Position numbers and translations under genes: made by a program. Below the pieces are notes generated by a model. It did not search any database, was not told the DNA's origin, and saw nothing but the letters and a program-made list of their open reading frames with translations. Positions 46,674-55,058 of a stretch of DNA of 64,000 nt are shown here, piece after piece. The DNA lies in contig QQVP01000094.1 in NCBI GenBank assembly GCA_003389215.1, positions 62,001-126,000 of the forward strand. The letters run 5' to 3'. The DNA is from Planctomycetota bacterium. GTDB lineage: Bacteria > Planctomycetota > Planctomycetia > Pirellulales > UBA7805. Within the stretch, counting starts at the first letter, position 1; each line of letters begins with the position of its first letter.

Positions 46674-47615
46674 TCAAACGGCGCGGGGAATCATCAACGG
46701 CACCATCAACAACAGCCCGAACAAAACGGGCAGGTAAATCAAAGTCGCGTGAAGCAGTCGTCTGGCCGTCGCGTCGTCGCGCGAAAGCGCGAAACGAATC
46801 GCGGCGAATGCCTGCATCAGTCCCAAGGACAAAGCCCCGGCGAAGTACGCGGCGCTCAGGTCGAGCGTCCACAGCAACACCGCCGGCAGCAGCGTAATCG
46901 GAATCAGGACCAGGGCCGCCATGACCGCCTGGGCACCCGCCCGCCGGCCTGTCGGATCGACCGTGGGAATAACCCGCACGCCTGCCGCCTGGTAGTCGTG
47001 TCGATAGAGCCAGGCGATGGCCATGAAGTGGGGAAACTGCCACAGGAATACGACCAAGAAGAGCGTCGCGGCGAGGATTCCCTGGGGTCCGGCGAACGAT
47101 CCGGAGACGGCCGTCCACCCCATCAGCACCGGAATCGCGCCGGCGATGGCCCCCACAAAGGTATTCGCAGGAGTGCGAAACTTGAGCGGCGTATAGACCG
47201 CCGTGTAGAGCGTCCAACAAACGAGGCCCAACAGCGCGGTCGCCAGGTTGACCAACGCGATCAGGTACAGGACGCCCGCGATCCCGCTGAACATGCCGAG
47301 CCCGACGACCTGGGCGGGGCTGACTCGGCCCGCGGGTAACGGCCGATCGGCCGTCCGCGGCATGAGGCGATCCGTCTCGCATTCGAGCCACTGATTGATC
47401 ATGCTCGCGCTGGCCGCCAGCAGCGTGGTGCCCACGATCGCGTGCAGCAGAACGATCGGTTCGGCCGGAATTCCCGCCGCCGCGACCACCGCACCCACCG
47501 AGACGGTCACCAGCTCCAACAGCGCGATTCGAGGCCGCGTCAGCTGATAGAGGTCCGAGAGTCGCGCGGCCAGGCCTTCGCGACGCCCTTCCAGCGCAAT
47601 CGTGCTCATGCTCAT
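46674..47615 (-). CDS. ctaB: Protohaem IX farnesyltransferase (haem O synthase)
   Basis: CtaB adds farnesyl to haem B, giving haem O. The 313-aa protein has the UbiA-type motif NQWLECETDRLMPRTADRPL at residues about 66-85, an acidic second loop (YTPLKFRT), and seven to nine hydrophobic helices. Asp/Glu placement in the first motif (NxxxExxxD) is a variant seen in some families. Its ATG at 47615 overlaps the ctaA stop by ATGA; a second ATG lies six bases inside. Confidence 0.93.
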   Translation of the reverse strand: MSMSTIALEGRREGLAARLSDLYQLTRPRIALLELVTVSVGAVVAAAGIPAEPIVLLHAIVGTTLLAASASMINQWLECETDRLMPRTADRPLPAGRVSPAQVVGLGMFSGIAGVLYLIALVNLATALLGLVCWTLYTAVYTPLKFRTPANTFVGAIAGAIPVLMGWTAVSGSFAGPQGILAATLFLVVFLWQFPHFMAIAWLYRHDYQAAGVRVIPTVDPTGRRAGAQAVMAALVLIPITLLPAVLLWTLDLSAAYFAGALSLGLMQAFAAIRFALSRDDATARRLLHATLIYLPVLFGLLLMVPLMIPRAV

Positions 47616-48646
47616 GCGACGGCCCCCGTAGCGCCTGCGAGTGGAGTTGGCATCTGGCGGGCGAGCTGGGCGATCCTCAGGCTCCGCAAGGCGATGGTCA
47701 GCGCCGTGGCCAGGATCAGCGCCCCGACGGCCACGTGGGCCGTGGCCATGATGGACTCGCTCATCGAACCGGCCGTGTTGAGCCAGCCGTTCAAGGGTGC
47801 CCAACCGGCGAGGGCTTCGAACGGCAAGGCGTACTTCCAAAGCCAGGTTGCGATGCCGACGGCAACCTGAGCCAGGGTCAATGTCACCAACAACGCCGCC
47901 AGCCAGCTCATGCCGAGACGGACACGCGACCGCCAAACGGAGACGCCGAGCAGGAAGCCCTGGGCGACGACAATCGCCGCCAGAACGACGTGAAAGACGA
48001 CGACGATGCGAAATGACTCGTGGTGCATCGTCGGATGGACGTGACGCAGGAAGGAGCCGAGCACGATTTGCAGGTACACGAGGAGGGTCGTAAGCAAAGC
48101 GATTCGCGGCAGACCGCCTGTGGTCGCGGCAGATATCCCGCCTCGACGCCACCAGGGCGAAGTGAATACGGCCATCGCCACGGTGAAGGCGAAGAAGAAC
48201 TGAGCAGCGCAACCGTGCAATTGGGCCAGGCGGACCTCGTCAAAGACGACTCGCAATCCCCCCAACACGCCCTGAGCGATGACGAGAACCAAGGCGACCA
48301 GACCGAGAACTCGCACCCAGCCGCGTTCATCCCACAGCCAGAGGCCCAGGCAGAGCCCGATGGTCAACAGGCCGACCAGCACGCCAAACAGACGATGGCC
48401 GTGTTCGATAAACAAGTCCCAGGGGCCGAAAAACCAGGTTTCCCACGGGTAGAGCAGCAAATTGTAACCGTAGGTCGATGGCCAGTCGGGCACCGCCATG
48501 CCGGCCCGCGTGGTGGTCACCAGCGCCCCGATCCAAATCATCGGGTAAGTCGCGCACACGAGCAGCACTGCCAACCGGTGTGGCCAGCGAGGATAGGCTT
48601 CCGGAGACGTGGGAGGCTCGACGGTGGTGGCCGCTGCGGCTTTCAC
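47612..48646 (-). CDS. ctaA: Haem A synthase (CtaA/COX15 family)
   Basis: CtaA oxidises haem O to haem A for the oxidase. The 344-aa product has eight hydrophobic helices and conserved histidines in EHGHRLFG, AQLHGCAAQ, HPTMHHE and a late helix. The N-terminal loop WIGALVTTTRAGMAVPDWPS is typical. It overlaps ctaB by four bases and ends 24 bases after coxA's stop. Confidence 0.93.
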   Translation of the reverse strand: MKAAAATTVEPPTSPEAYPRWPHRLAVLLVCATYPMIWIGALVTTTRAGMAVPDWPSTYGYNLLLYPWETWFFGPWDLFIEHGHRLFGVLVGLLTIGLCLGLWLWDERGWVRVLGLVALVLVIAQGVLGGLRVVFDEVRLAQLHGCAAQFFFAFTVAMAVFTSPWWRRGGISAATTGGLPRIALLTTLLVYLQIVLGSFLRHVHPTMHHESFRIVVVFHVVLAAIVVAQGFLLGVSVWRSRVRLGMSWLAALLVTLTLAQVAVGIATWLWKYALPFEALAGWAPLNGWLNTAGSMSESIMATAHVAVGALILATALTIALRSLRIAQLARQMPTPLAGATGAVA

Positions 48647-48670
48647 GCGGGTGCTGGGCTACGCCTGTTC

Positions 48671-50458
48671 TCAGGCAGGTTGCGGTTCTTGGGGCGGGGG
48701 CTGTATCTGCGGATAGTTGTCGGTTTCCACCTCCGGATGGCCGTACTCGTAAGGACCGCGATAAACGACCGGCTGGAAGTCGAAGTTGCCGTGACCCGGC
48801 GGGCTCGGAGCGGCCCATTCCAAGCCGTTCGCACCCCAGGGATTTCGTCCGCTGGGCTTTCCGAAGAAGATGCTGCCGATGAAGTTCGCGGCAAAGATGA
48901 TCTGCGTGGCGACCATGCCGAAGGCACAGTAGGTCATGAATTGATTCATGCCGACCAGATGCTGAAACGTCTCGTAGTGGTACGGGTCGGCCAGGCGGCG
49001 GGGGAACCCGACGATGCCCAGGATGTGCATCGGGAAGAAGGTTCCATTGAGGAAAATGAACGTGAGGAAGAAGTGAATCTTGCCCCAGAACTCGTTCATC
49101 ATCCGCCCGAACATCTTGGGGAACCAGTAGTAGATGGCCCCGAACACCGCCATCGCGGTGCCGGAGAAGAGCACGTAGTGGAAATGGGCCACGATGAAAT
49201 AGGTGTCGTGAATAAAGATGTCGACCGGCGTGGCCGCCATGAAGATGCCCGACAGCCCGCCGATGATGAACATCGAGACAAACGAGAGGGCGAAGAGCAT
49301 CGACGTGCTGTAGATGATCTTGCCGCCCCAAAGCGTGCCGAGCCAGTTGAACACCTTAATCGCACTCGGCAGAGCAATCATCATGGTCGCGGTCATGAAG
49401 GTCATGCCGAGATAGGGGTTCATTCCGGAGACGAACATGTGGTGTCCCCACACGATGAACCCGAGTCCTGCGATGCCGCTGATCGAGTAGACCATCGGCT
49501 TGTATCCGAAGATCGGCTTCCGCGCAAAGCAACTGATCATGTCGGAGACCATGCCCATCGCCGGCAAGATCATGATGTATACGGCCGGATGGGAGTAGAA
49601 CCAGAACAGGTGCTGCCAGAGCAACGGTTGGCCACCACCGGCGGCGGCAACTGAGTTGTTGACGATGTTGCCTTCGGGAATGAAGAACCCGGTGCCCACG
49701 GAGCGGTCCAGAATCTGCATGAAACCGGCGGCCGTCAGCACCGGCAGGGCAAACGCCTGCAGGACGGCCGTGATGAACATCGACCAAATCGTCAGCGGCA
49801 AGCGGAACATCGACATTCCCGGCGCCCGCATGGCGATGATCGTCGTCATGTAGTTGATCGAACCCATCATCGACGAGATGCCGACGAAGGTCACGCCCAG
49901 CAGCCAGAGGGTCTGCCCGGTACCGCTGCCGGGGGCCGCCGCCTCTTGGACGGAGAGCGTCGGATACGAGGTCCATCCCGCCGCGGCCGCGCCGCCCTCG
50001 ACGAAGAAACTGGACCCGATACAAAGAAAGGCGGGCCACATGAACCAGTAGCTGAGCATGTTCAGCGTGGGAAAGGCCATGTCGTCCGCCCCGATCATGA
50101 GCGGAATCAGGAAGTTGCCGAAGGCCCCCGCCAGGATCGGAATGATCACGAAGAAGATCATCACCGTGGCGTGCATCGTGAATAGCATCGTGTAGAACTC
50201 AGGCGGCATCTGTCCGCCTTGCGCGGCAAAGGCGTTGCCGAAGATCGGCATCTCCGTCCAGGGCCAGGCCAATTGCCAGCGGATCGCCAACGCCAACAGA
50301 CCGCCGATCAGAAACCAGATCAGCGTCGAAAACAGAAACTGCAGCCCGATGATCTTATGGTCGAGCGAGAAGACGTACTTCGAAATGAAGCCCGGCTCGC
50401 TATGACCGGAATGGGCGTGATCGGGGGTCAAATAACCTTCGGCAGTCGTACTCATCAT
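48671..50458 (-). CDS. ctaD: Cytochrome c oxidase subunit I, A2-type
   Basis: The 595-aa protein has twelve or so helices and the haem-copper centre. The CuB ligand and Tyr cross-link lie in YSHPAVYIMILP (about residues 287-298), with WGHHMFVSG, HDTYFIVAHFHYVLF (haem ligands) and an early TMHATVM histidine. The Glu of the A1-type HPEVY is replaced by Ala, with the Tyr-Ser pair before it, which marks the A2 subfamily. Its ATG overlaps the subunit II stop (50455-50458). Confidence 0.95.
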   Translation of the reverse strand: MMSTTAEGYLTPDHAHSGHSEPGFISKYVFSLDHKIIGLQFLFSTLIWFLIGGLLALAIRWQLAWPWTEMPIFGNAFAAQGGQMPPEFYTMLFTMHATVMIFFVIIPILAGAFGNFLIPLMIGADDMAFPTLNMLSYWFMWPAFLCIGSSFFVEGGAAAAGWTSYPTLSVQEAAAPGSGTGQTLWLLGVTFVGISSMMGSINYMTTIIAMRAPGMSMFRLPLTIWSMFITAVLQAFALPVLTAAGFMQILDRSVGTGFFIPEGNIVNNSVAAAGGGQPLLWQHLFWFYSHPAVYIMILPAMGMVSDMISCFARKPIFGYKPMVYSISGIAGLGFIVWGHHMFVSGMNPYLGMTFMTATMMIALPSAIKVFNWLGTLWGGKIIYSTSMLFALSFVSMFIIGGLSGIFMAATPVDIFIHDTYFIVAHFHYVLFSGTAMAVFGAIYYWFPKMFGRMMNEFWGKIHFFLTFIFLNGTFFPMHILGIVGFPRRLADPYHYETFQHLVGMNQFMTYCAFGMVATQIIFAANFIGSIFFGKPSGRNPWGANGLEWAAPSPPGHGNFDFQPVVYRGPYEYGHPEVETDNYPQIQPPPQEPQPA

Positions 50459-51255
50459 TCCAACTCGCTACTGGCTAACGCTTCGGACTCCCGTCGCTGA
50501 CCCTCGCGGTCCAACTCGTCGAGCCATTGGTCGAAGTCCGCTCTCGATTGAACGGTCAGACGGCCCCGCATCTTGTAGTGACCCCAGCCGCACAACTCGG
50601 CACACACCAGGTCGTAGGCTCCGTTCTTCTTGGCCTTGAACCAGACCGGAATGTCCATGCCCGGCACGGCGTCCTGCTTGACGCGGAGGTTTGGCAGGAA
50701 GAAGCTGTGCAACACGTCCTGGCTCTTCAGCCGGACAAGAATGTCTTCGTCGACCGGCACGTGCAGGTCGTTCACGTGATAGATGTCGTCGGGGGTGTCG
50801 AACTCCCCGTCTTTGCCGGGATAACGCAGCCGCCACTCAAATTGCCGGGCCACGACCTCGACCGTCAGACCAGGTTCGTCCGGACGGCGAATCTTCGTGT
50901 TCGCCCAGGCGTTCATCTGATAGATGGCGATGAACAACAGCGTGGCCGCGGGCAAAATCGTCCAGACAACCTCCAGCGTGTGGCTGCCGTGCGTGAACTT
51001 GACCGGCTGGCTATTGCGACTGCGGTCATAACGCATCATGAACCACACCAGGCAGATCTCGGTCGCCACGAAGACGATTCCGGTCATCCACAGAATGGCC
51101 ATGAACAGATCGTCGATTACGTAGCCGTACTCGGAGATGTCGACCGGGAACCAGTGATTCAACAATGGGCGGCTACTCTCGTCGGCCGCGACGAGAAACA
51201 GGCCCACGCCGAGAATCGGCACCAGCAAGAACAAAAACGCCCAAAATCTTCCCAC
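50455..51255 (-). CDS. ctaC: Cytochrome c oxidase subunit II
   Basis: The 266-aa product has hydrophobic segments at about residues 5-22, 50-75 and 95-115, the first being a possible signal. A periplasmic cupredoxin domain follows with all CuA ligands: H183, C218, E220, C222, H226 and M229 (CAELCGWGHYKM). No haem c motif is fused, unlike many caa3 oxidases; a separate dihaem cytochrome is encoded upstream. It overlaps subunit I by four bases. Confidence 0.95.
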   Translation of the reverse strand: MGRFWAFLFLLVPILGVGLFLVAADESSRPLLNHWFPVDISEYGYVIDDLFMAILWMTGIVFVATEICLVWFMMRYDRSRNSQPVKFTHGSHTLEVVWTILPAATLLFIAIYQMNAWANTKIRRPDEPGLTVEVVARQFEWRLRYPGKDGEFDTPDDIYHVNDLHVPVDEDILVRLKSQDVLHSFFLPNLRVKQDAVPGMDIPVWFKAKKNGAYDLVCAELCGWGHYKMRGRLTVQSRADFDQWLDELDREGQRRESEALASSELE

Positions 51256-51300
51256 GTGATCGCTCCGTCTGCTTACGACGTTCGCTAAGAAACCGTCTCG

Positions 51301-52731
51301 TTAACGTCCCACACTTGCTGGTTCACGGGCGGCACCCAGCCTCATCGGCTCAATCGGTCGACTGAACGGTTCGAGGTGCAGCGACTTGACGTAATTCACC
51401 AGGTGCCAAATATCCTCGGGCGAGACCTTCTTCACCCCGCCGTCTGCTCCGTCGTCGTCGCCCTCGTCGCCGGCCGTGGCATTCTCAGCCATCGCTTCGG
51501 CGGCTGCCTGAGCATCGCGCTCGCTACCGAGGCCCGGCATCGGCGTGCCATAGATACCCGAGTAGATGCGGTAATAGATGTCGATCGGCCGGCGTCCCCC
51601 GCGAAAGATGCCGTGCCGCAAGTTACGGGGGATCGCGTTGCGAGGTCGCAGCGCCCCGCTCTCGCGAAAGACGGCGATGGCCTCCGCCAGCTCGTCTCCC
51701 TCGAGGCCCGTGAGTTCCTTTCGCCAGGTGAAGCGGTAGTGGTAGTCGTTCGCCTGCCCGTCGCCCTGTGCGGAATCGCCGTGGCAGCTATAGCAGTTGG
51801 CCGCTTTGCCGTAGAACAACTCCCGCCCGATCGCCACCGAAGCGTCGTAGTCGGCCTTCGTCTCAGCGAGCGCCATCGGGGGCACGTCGGCGGGAATAAT
51901 CACCTGGTCCTTGGCCGTGTACCACTCGTACATCAGCGTGGCCACAATGTTGTCGATTTCGGGTTCCTCCGCCTCGCCGTCGTCGATGGCCAGAGGCAGG
52001 CCGCCCGCCACGAGGACGCCCTTGTCTTCGATCGTGCCTTCTTCAGGCGGCAGGAAGCCATCCACGGCCAGCAGTCCCGTCAACTTGCGCTCGGTCTCGC
52101 CGCGAACGCTCAGATAGATGACGTACTCGATGAGGGCTTCGATCTCATTGTCCGGCAGCAGCCGGAAACTCGGCATCGAAGTGCCCGGCGCGCCCTCCAT
52201 CAGGATCCGCTTCAGGTCGGCCCGCGTCGGCTTGGCACCGCTAAAGGTCGACTTGAACTTGAAGCGGCCGTGGCGATAGTCGCGGGGATACGGATTCAGG
52301 AACGCGGCCGTCGGCCCGGCGCCGTCGCCCGTGATCCCGTGACAGTGCACGCAGTGCTTCCGGTACAGCCCGTGGTTGAGTCCCTCTTCCGTACTGGAAA
52401 CGGGTCCGGCCGCAATCTTGAGCTTATCGACGTCAAAGCCGGCACGAGCCAGGACACTCTCGGCACCGCCGCCAAAGGGATCGTCCGGTTGATCCGGCGT
52501 GCCGAAGATTCCCATCAAGATGTCGGCCACCTGCTGCTGCTGCTCATCGGTGATCTCGATACCGTTGGCGCGCTCTTGAAAGCGGACGTTGACCAAATCG
52601 GGAACGAACGGCGGGCTCGAGTTGCCGATGTCACTACAGCCGGCACTCACGCCAAGGACGGCAACCAGCGCCGCGAGGATGCCGGTGCCCGACAGGCTCC
52701 GAGACGCTCGTGTGGAAAGAGAATCAGACAT
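51301..52731 (-). CDS. Dihaem cytochrome c lipoprotein
   Basis: The 476-aa product starts with a lipoprotein signal (lipobox VSAGC, Cys at residue 32). Two CxxCH motifs are seen: CVHCH (127-131) and CYSCH (about 312-316). Each lies in a cytochrome c-like domain with DGAGPT and later MPGLGSE as possible axial methionine regions. It is outer membrane- or inner membrane-anchored in the periplasm and is probably an electron donor to CuA. It directly precedes the subunit II gene. Confidence 0.9.
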   Translation of the reverse strand: MSDSLSTRASRSLSGTGILAALVAVLGVSAGCSDIGNSSPPFVPDLVNVRFQERANGIEITDEQQQQVADILMGIFGTPDQPDDPFGGGAESVLARAGFDVDKLKIAAGPVSSTEEGLNHGLYRKHCVHCHGITGDGAGPTAAFLNPYPRDYRHGRFKFKSTFSGAKPTRADLKRILMEGAPGTSMPSFRLLPDNEIEALIEYVIYLSVRGETERKLTGLLAVDGFLPPEEGTIEDKGVLVAGGLPLAIDDGEAEEPEIDNIVATLMYEWYTAKDQVIIPADVPPMALAETKADYDASVAIGRELFYGKAANCYSCHGDSAQGDGQANDYHYRFTWRKELTGLEGDELAEAIAVFRESGALRPRNAIPRNLRHGIFRGGRRPIDIYYRIYSGIYGTPMPGLGSERDAQAAAEAMAENATAGDEGDDDGADGGVKKVSPEDIWHLVNYVKSLHLEPFSRPIEPMRLGAAREPASVGR

Positions 52732-52817
52732 AGGACACCAACCGCGGTAACCGGTTGAAGGGAAATCATCAGACCCTGCACCGATAGAAACCGCGAAATT
52801 GAACTCCGCTTAACCTG

Positions 52818-53720
52818 CTAACTACCGAATAACTTGGCGGGAATCTTGACCGTCAGCTCGCGAACCTCGTCCGGCTCCAGCGGCGTGCCGAGCTTCACCG
52901 CCCCGCGCTTCCAGGTGACCTGCTCGCCGTTGACATCGATCTTCTCGAACTTCTTCAGCGTCTCGTGCCAAACCTGAACGCTCAGATCAATTCCCGCCGG
53001 CACGTTCTTGATCTCGAAGGTGCCGTCCTCGCCGCTGACCGACACGTATCCGGTCGCGCGCGGGAAGACGTACGCCTTCATCCAGGGGTGGATGCTGCAG
53101 ACAACGGGCGCGGGCACCTTCTCGGGCTTGTGGGGCACAAACGTGGCCTTGTCGCCAACCGACAGCGTCACATTGATCTCGGGATTGGCACGGGTGCCGA
53201 TCTTGGTGTTATGTCCCACCGAGTCGCTATTGAGAATGAGCAACGTCTGCCCGACTTGTAGGGGACAAACGTGCGTGAGGAAGACGCACTGCTTCTGGTC
53301 GAACTCGACCGTGTCGGAAGCGGGCGTGGCCGCCGATTCGTGCACGTTCTCGCCGCTCAGTCCGCGAATGTAAACCACCACGTTGGCCAGCGAGCCGTCC
53401 GCAGCCACCTTGATCGACGGATCGAGCGGGGCCTCGCCACCGGGAGCGCAGGCTTCTTGATCTCGATTCACCGTCAGTCGACCCGGTGTCGGGGCCGTGC
53501 CCTCGACAAGGAAACGTCCCTTGATCGTCGCCCAGCCGGTGCGGACCGCCTCGACGGCGCCCTCGTCGTCCGACTCGCCGGAGCCCGCCTCGCTGATGGC
53601 CAGGCGAATCTTGGCCGCCACCTCCTGTTGAGGCACGATCGACGGCGGGCTCGTATCCGAGCAGCCGGCCAGCATGGCGATTGCGATAAGCGAAGACGCC
53701 CAACGGCAGCTTCCCGACAT
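52818..53720 (-). CDS. Cupredoxin-like lipoprotein (copy 2)
   Basis: The 300-aa product has a lipobox LAGC (Cys at residue 20). The N-terminal part carries WATIKGRFLVEGTAP. A type I copper-like site is formed by H170, C208, H211 and M214 (CSIHPWM), with the C-x2-H-x2-M spacing of amicyanin. A carboxypeptidase regulatory-like beta-sandwich follows. It is a paralogue of the next gene upstream: CxxHPWM, GTFEI and the WHE/WHA regions align. Role unknown; electron carriage to the oxidase is plausible. Confidence 0.8.
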   Translation of the reverse strand: MSGSCRWASSLIAIAMLAGCSDTSPPSIVPQQEVAAKIRLAISEAGSGESDDEGAVEAVRTGWATIKGRFLVEGTAPTPGRLTVNRDQEACAPGGEAPLDPSIKVAADGSLANVVVYIRGLSGENVHESAATPASDTVEFDQKQCVFLTHVCPLQVGQTLLILNSDSVGHNTKIGTRANPEINVTLSVGDKATFVPHKPEKVPAPVVCSIHPWMKAYVFPRATGYVSVSGEDGTFEIKNVPAGIDLSVQVWHETLKKFEKIDVNGEQVTWKRGAVKLGTPLEPDEVRELTVKIPAKLFGS

Positions 53721-53764
53721 GATCGCGGTTCCTCACACGAAAGCGGCGCTTCTGCGCCGGGACT

Positions 53765-54673
53765 CTACAGCTTGAACAACTTCAACTTCACCTCGATATC
53801 GCCGAGATCGACTTCGGCCCCTTCGAGCTTCTCCTCGAATTGGCCGCGGCGCCACTTCTGCTTCTTGCCGTCGATGCTGACCTCTTTCAGGTAACCGGCC
53901 GCGGCATGCCAGACGCGAAACTTCAGCTTGTCGCCCGCCGGCAGGTTGGCAATTTCAAAGCTCCCGTCGGCTCCGCTCACCGCCGCGTAGGGATGTTCCT
54001 GGATCAAAATGTGACCGCTCATCCAGGGATGGATGTTGCATTCGGCCTTGACCGGCAAACGCTCCGCCTTGGCCAGGTTGCTAAGCGTCACCGACTCGCC
54101 CGGCGGCACGATCTGATTGAACGCGTTGTTGGCCCGGAAAGGCAGGTTCACGTTGTGCGAAACCGGATCGTCGTTGCCCAACTCGAGCGTCTGACCGGCC
54201 CGCATCACCATGCCGTGCGGGGCATAGCGGCAATCCTTGTTGGTCAGCCGCACCGTTCCGCTGGCCTCCGCCAGGTCGGGATGAATCTCGACGTCGCTGG
54301 TGGTGACCCAAATAAAGACGTCGGCGATGCCGCCGTTCTCGTCAACAACCAGGTCCTCGCTCTTCAAATTGAATTGGGTGCAGAGCTCCTTGTCGCGATT
54401 GATCGTCAAGGCCTTGGCATCGGGCGCCGTTCCGTCGAGCACAAATCGGCCCTTCAGGGTCGTCCACTCGGCGGCATTGCCCAGGATCGCCTGGTCTGAC
54501 GATGGGGTCGCCTCGGCGACCGTCGCGCCGCCAGCGGCCGCTTCACTCTGGCCCGTCTCGACGGTTGCGTCGGACTCGTTGTTCGTGGCGCTGTTCGACT
54601 CCGTCTGGCAGCCAACATAGAGTGGCAACAGGGCAACAATTAGTGCGTAGGTAGCTTGGGAAGTAAATCTCAT
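53765..54673 (-). CDS. Cupredoxin-like lipoprotein (copy 1)
   Basis: From the ATG at 54673 the product is 302 aa. The lipobox is LYVGC (Cys at residue 22). WTTLKGRFVLDGTAP matches its paralogue. The copper-like residues are H173, C212, H215 and M218 (CNIHPWM), followed by a carboxypeptidase regulatory-like domain. The frame continues to 54781 but those residues precede the signal peptide. The gene comes first after the TATAAT and the tandem repeats. Confidence 0.8.
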   Translation of the reverse strand: MRFTSQATYALIVALLPLYVGCQTESNSATNNESDATVETGQSEAAAGGATVAEATPSSDQAILGNAAEWTTLKGRFVLDGTAPDAKALTINRDKELCTQFNLKSEDLVVDENGGIADVFIWVTTSDVEIHPDLAEASGTVRLTNKDCRYAPHGMVMRAGQTLELGNDDPVSHNVNLPFRANNAFNQIVPPGESVTLSNLAKAERLPVKAECNIHPWMSGHILIQEHPYAAVSGADGSFEIANLPAGDKLKFRVWHAAAGYLKEVSIDGKKQKWRRGQFEEKLEGAEVDLGDIEVKLKLFKL

Positions 54674-54910
54674 CGATCGATGGCCTCCATATTCTGTGCT
54701 GACTGTTCGTCTTGCCTTGGTCCTTCCAGGCCCGACGAAACGGATCCAGGAACCGGCTCCCTGTTCGCGAGGCTGAGACAAGGGATCGCAAGTTCGGCGG
54801 GGCGAACGCCGCGTTCGAGCGACGATCGCAGGTCTTCAGGGTGGGATCGCAACGCGTTGGCAAGGTCGTGACCGCGCCAACCGGGCTGCGATAGTCGAGG
54901 CTCCCTCAGA

Positions 54911-54916
54911 ATTATA
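54911..54916 (-). promoter_or_regulatory. TATAAT box at the head of the oxidase genes
   Basis: A perfect -10 on the minus strand, without a good -35: the hexamer 17 bases upstream is TAGTTG. This is expected of an activator-dependent promoter, and the tandem repeats begin 25 bases further upstream. Confidence 0.5.
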
Positions 54917-54940
54917 GCGATCCCGGAAACACTCAACTAC

Positions 54941-54982
54941 GGCGAACCAAATGGGGCGAACCAATTGGGGCGAACCAAATGG
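54941..54982 (-). repeat. Three tandem 14-bp repeats (putative operator)
   Basis: Forward-strand copies are at 54941-54954, 54955-54968 and 54969-54982. The first and third are identical (GGCGAACCAAATGG) and the second differs by one base, giving CCAATTGG, a perfect palindrome. If transcription starts near 54904, they span about -37 to -78. Confidence 0.75.
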
Positions 54983-55039
54983 GCACCGCACACTGCCCAG
55001 GGCACGCCGCAACCTCCCACGGCGAAACCTCCCACACCG

Positions 55040-55058
55040 GGCCGCCCCGCAGGCGGCC
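55040..55058 (-). terminator. Strong hairpin at the end of the octahaem gene
   Basis: GGCCGCC (55040-55046) and GGCGGCC (55052-55058) pair perfectly around CCGCA. The stem touches the stop codon at 55058-55060. No T-tract follows on the minus strand, so it may be a partial terminator or mRNA-stabilising hairpin between the two halves of the respiratory locus. Confidence 0.45.

Larger units (their letters stand above)
54674..55057. other. 384-base intergenic region at the head of the oxidase genes
   Basis: No gene is supported. It contains, from high to low coordinate in transcription order, the hairpin at the end of the octahaem gene, three tandem 14-bp repeats, a TATAAT, and a leader of about 230 bases before the first cupredoxin-like gene. 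Confidence 0.6.
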
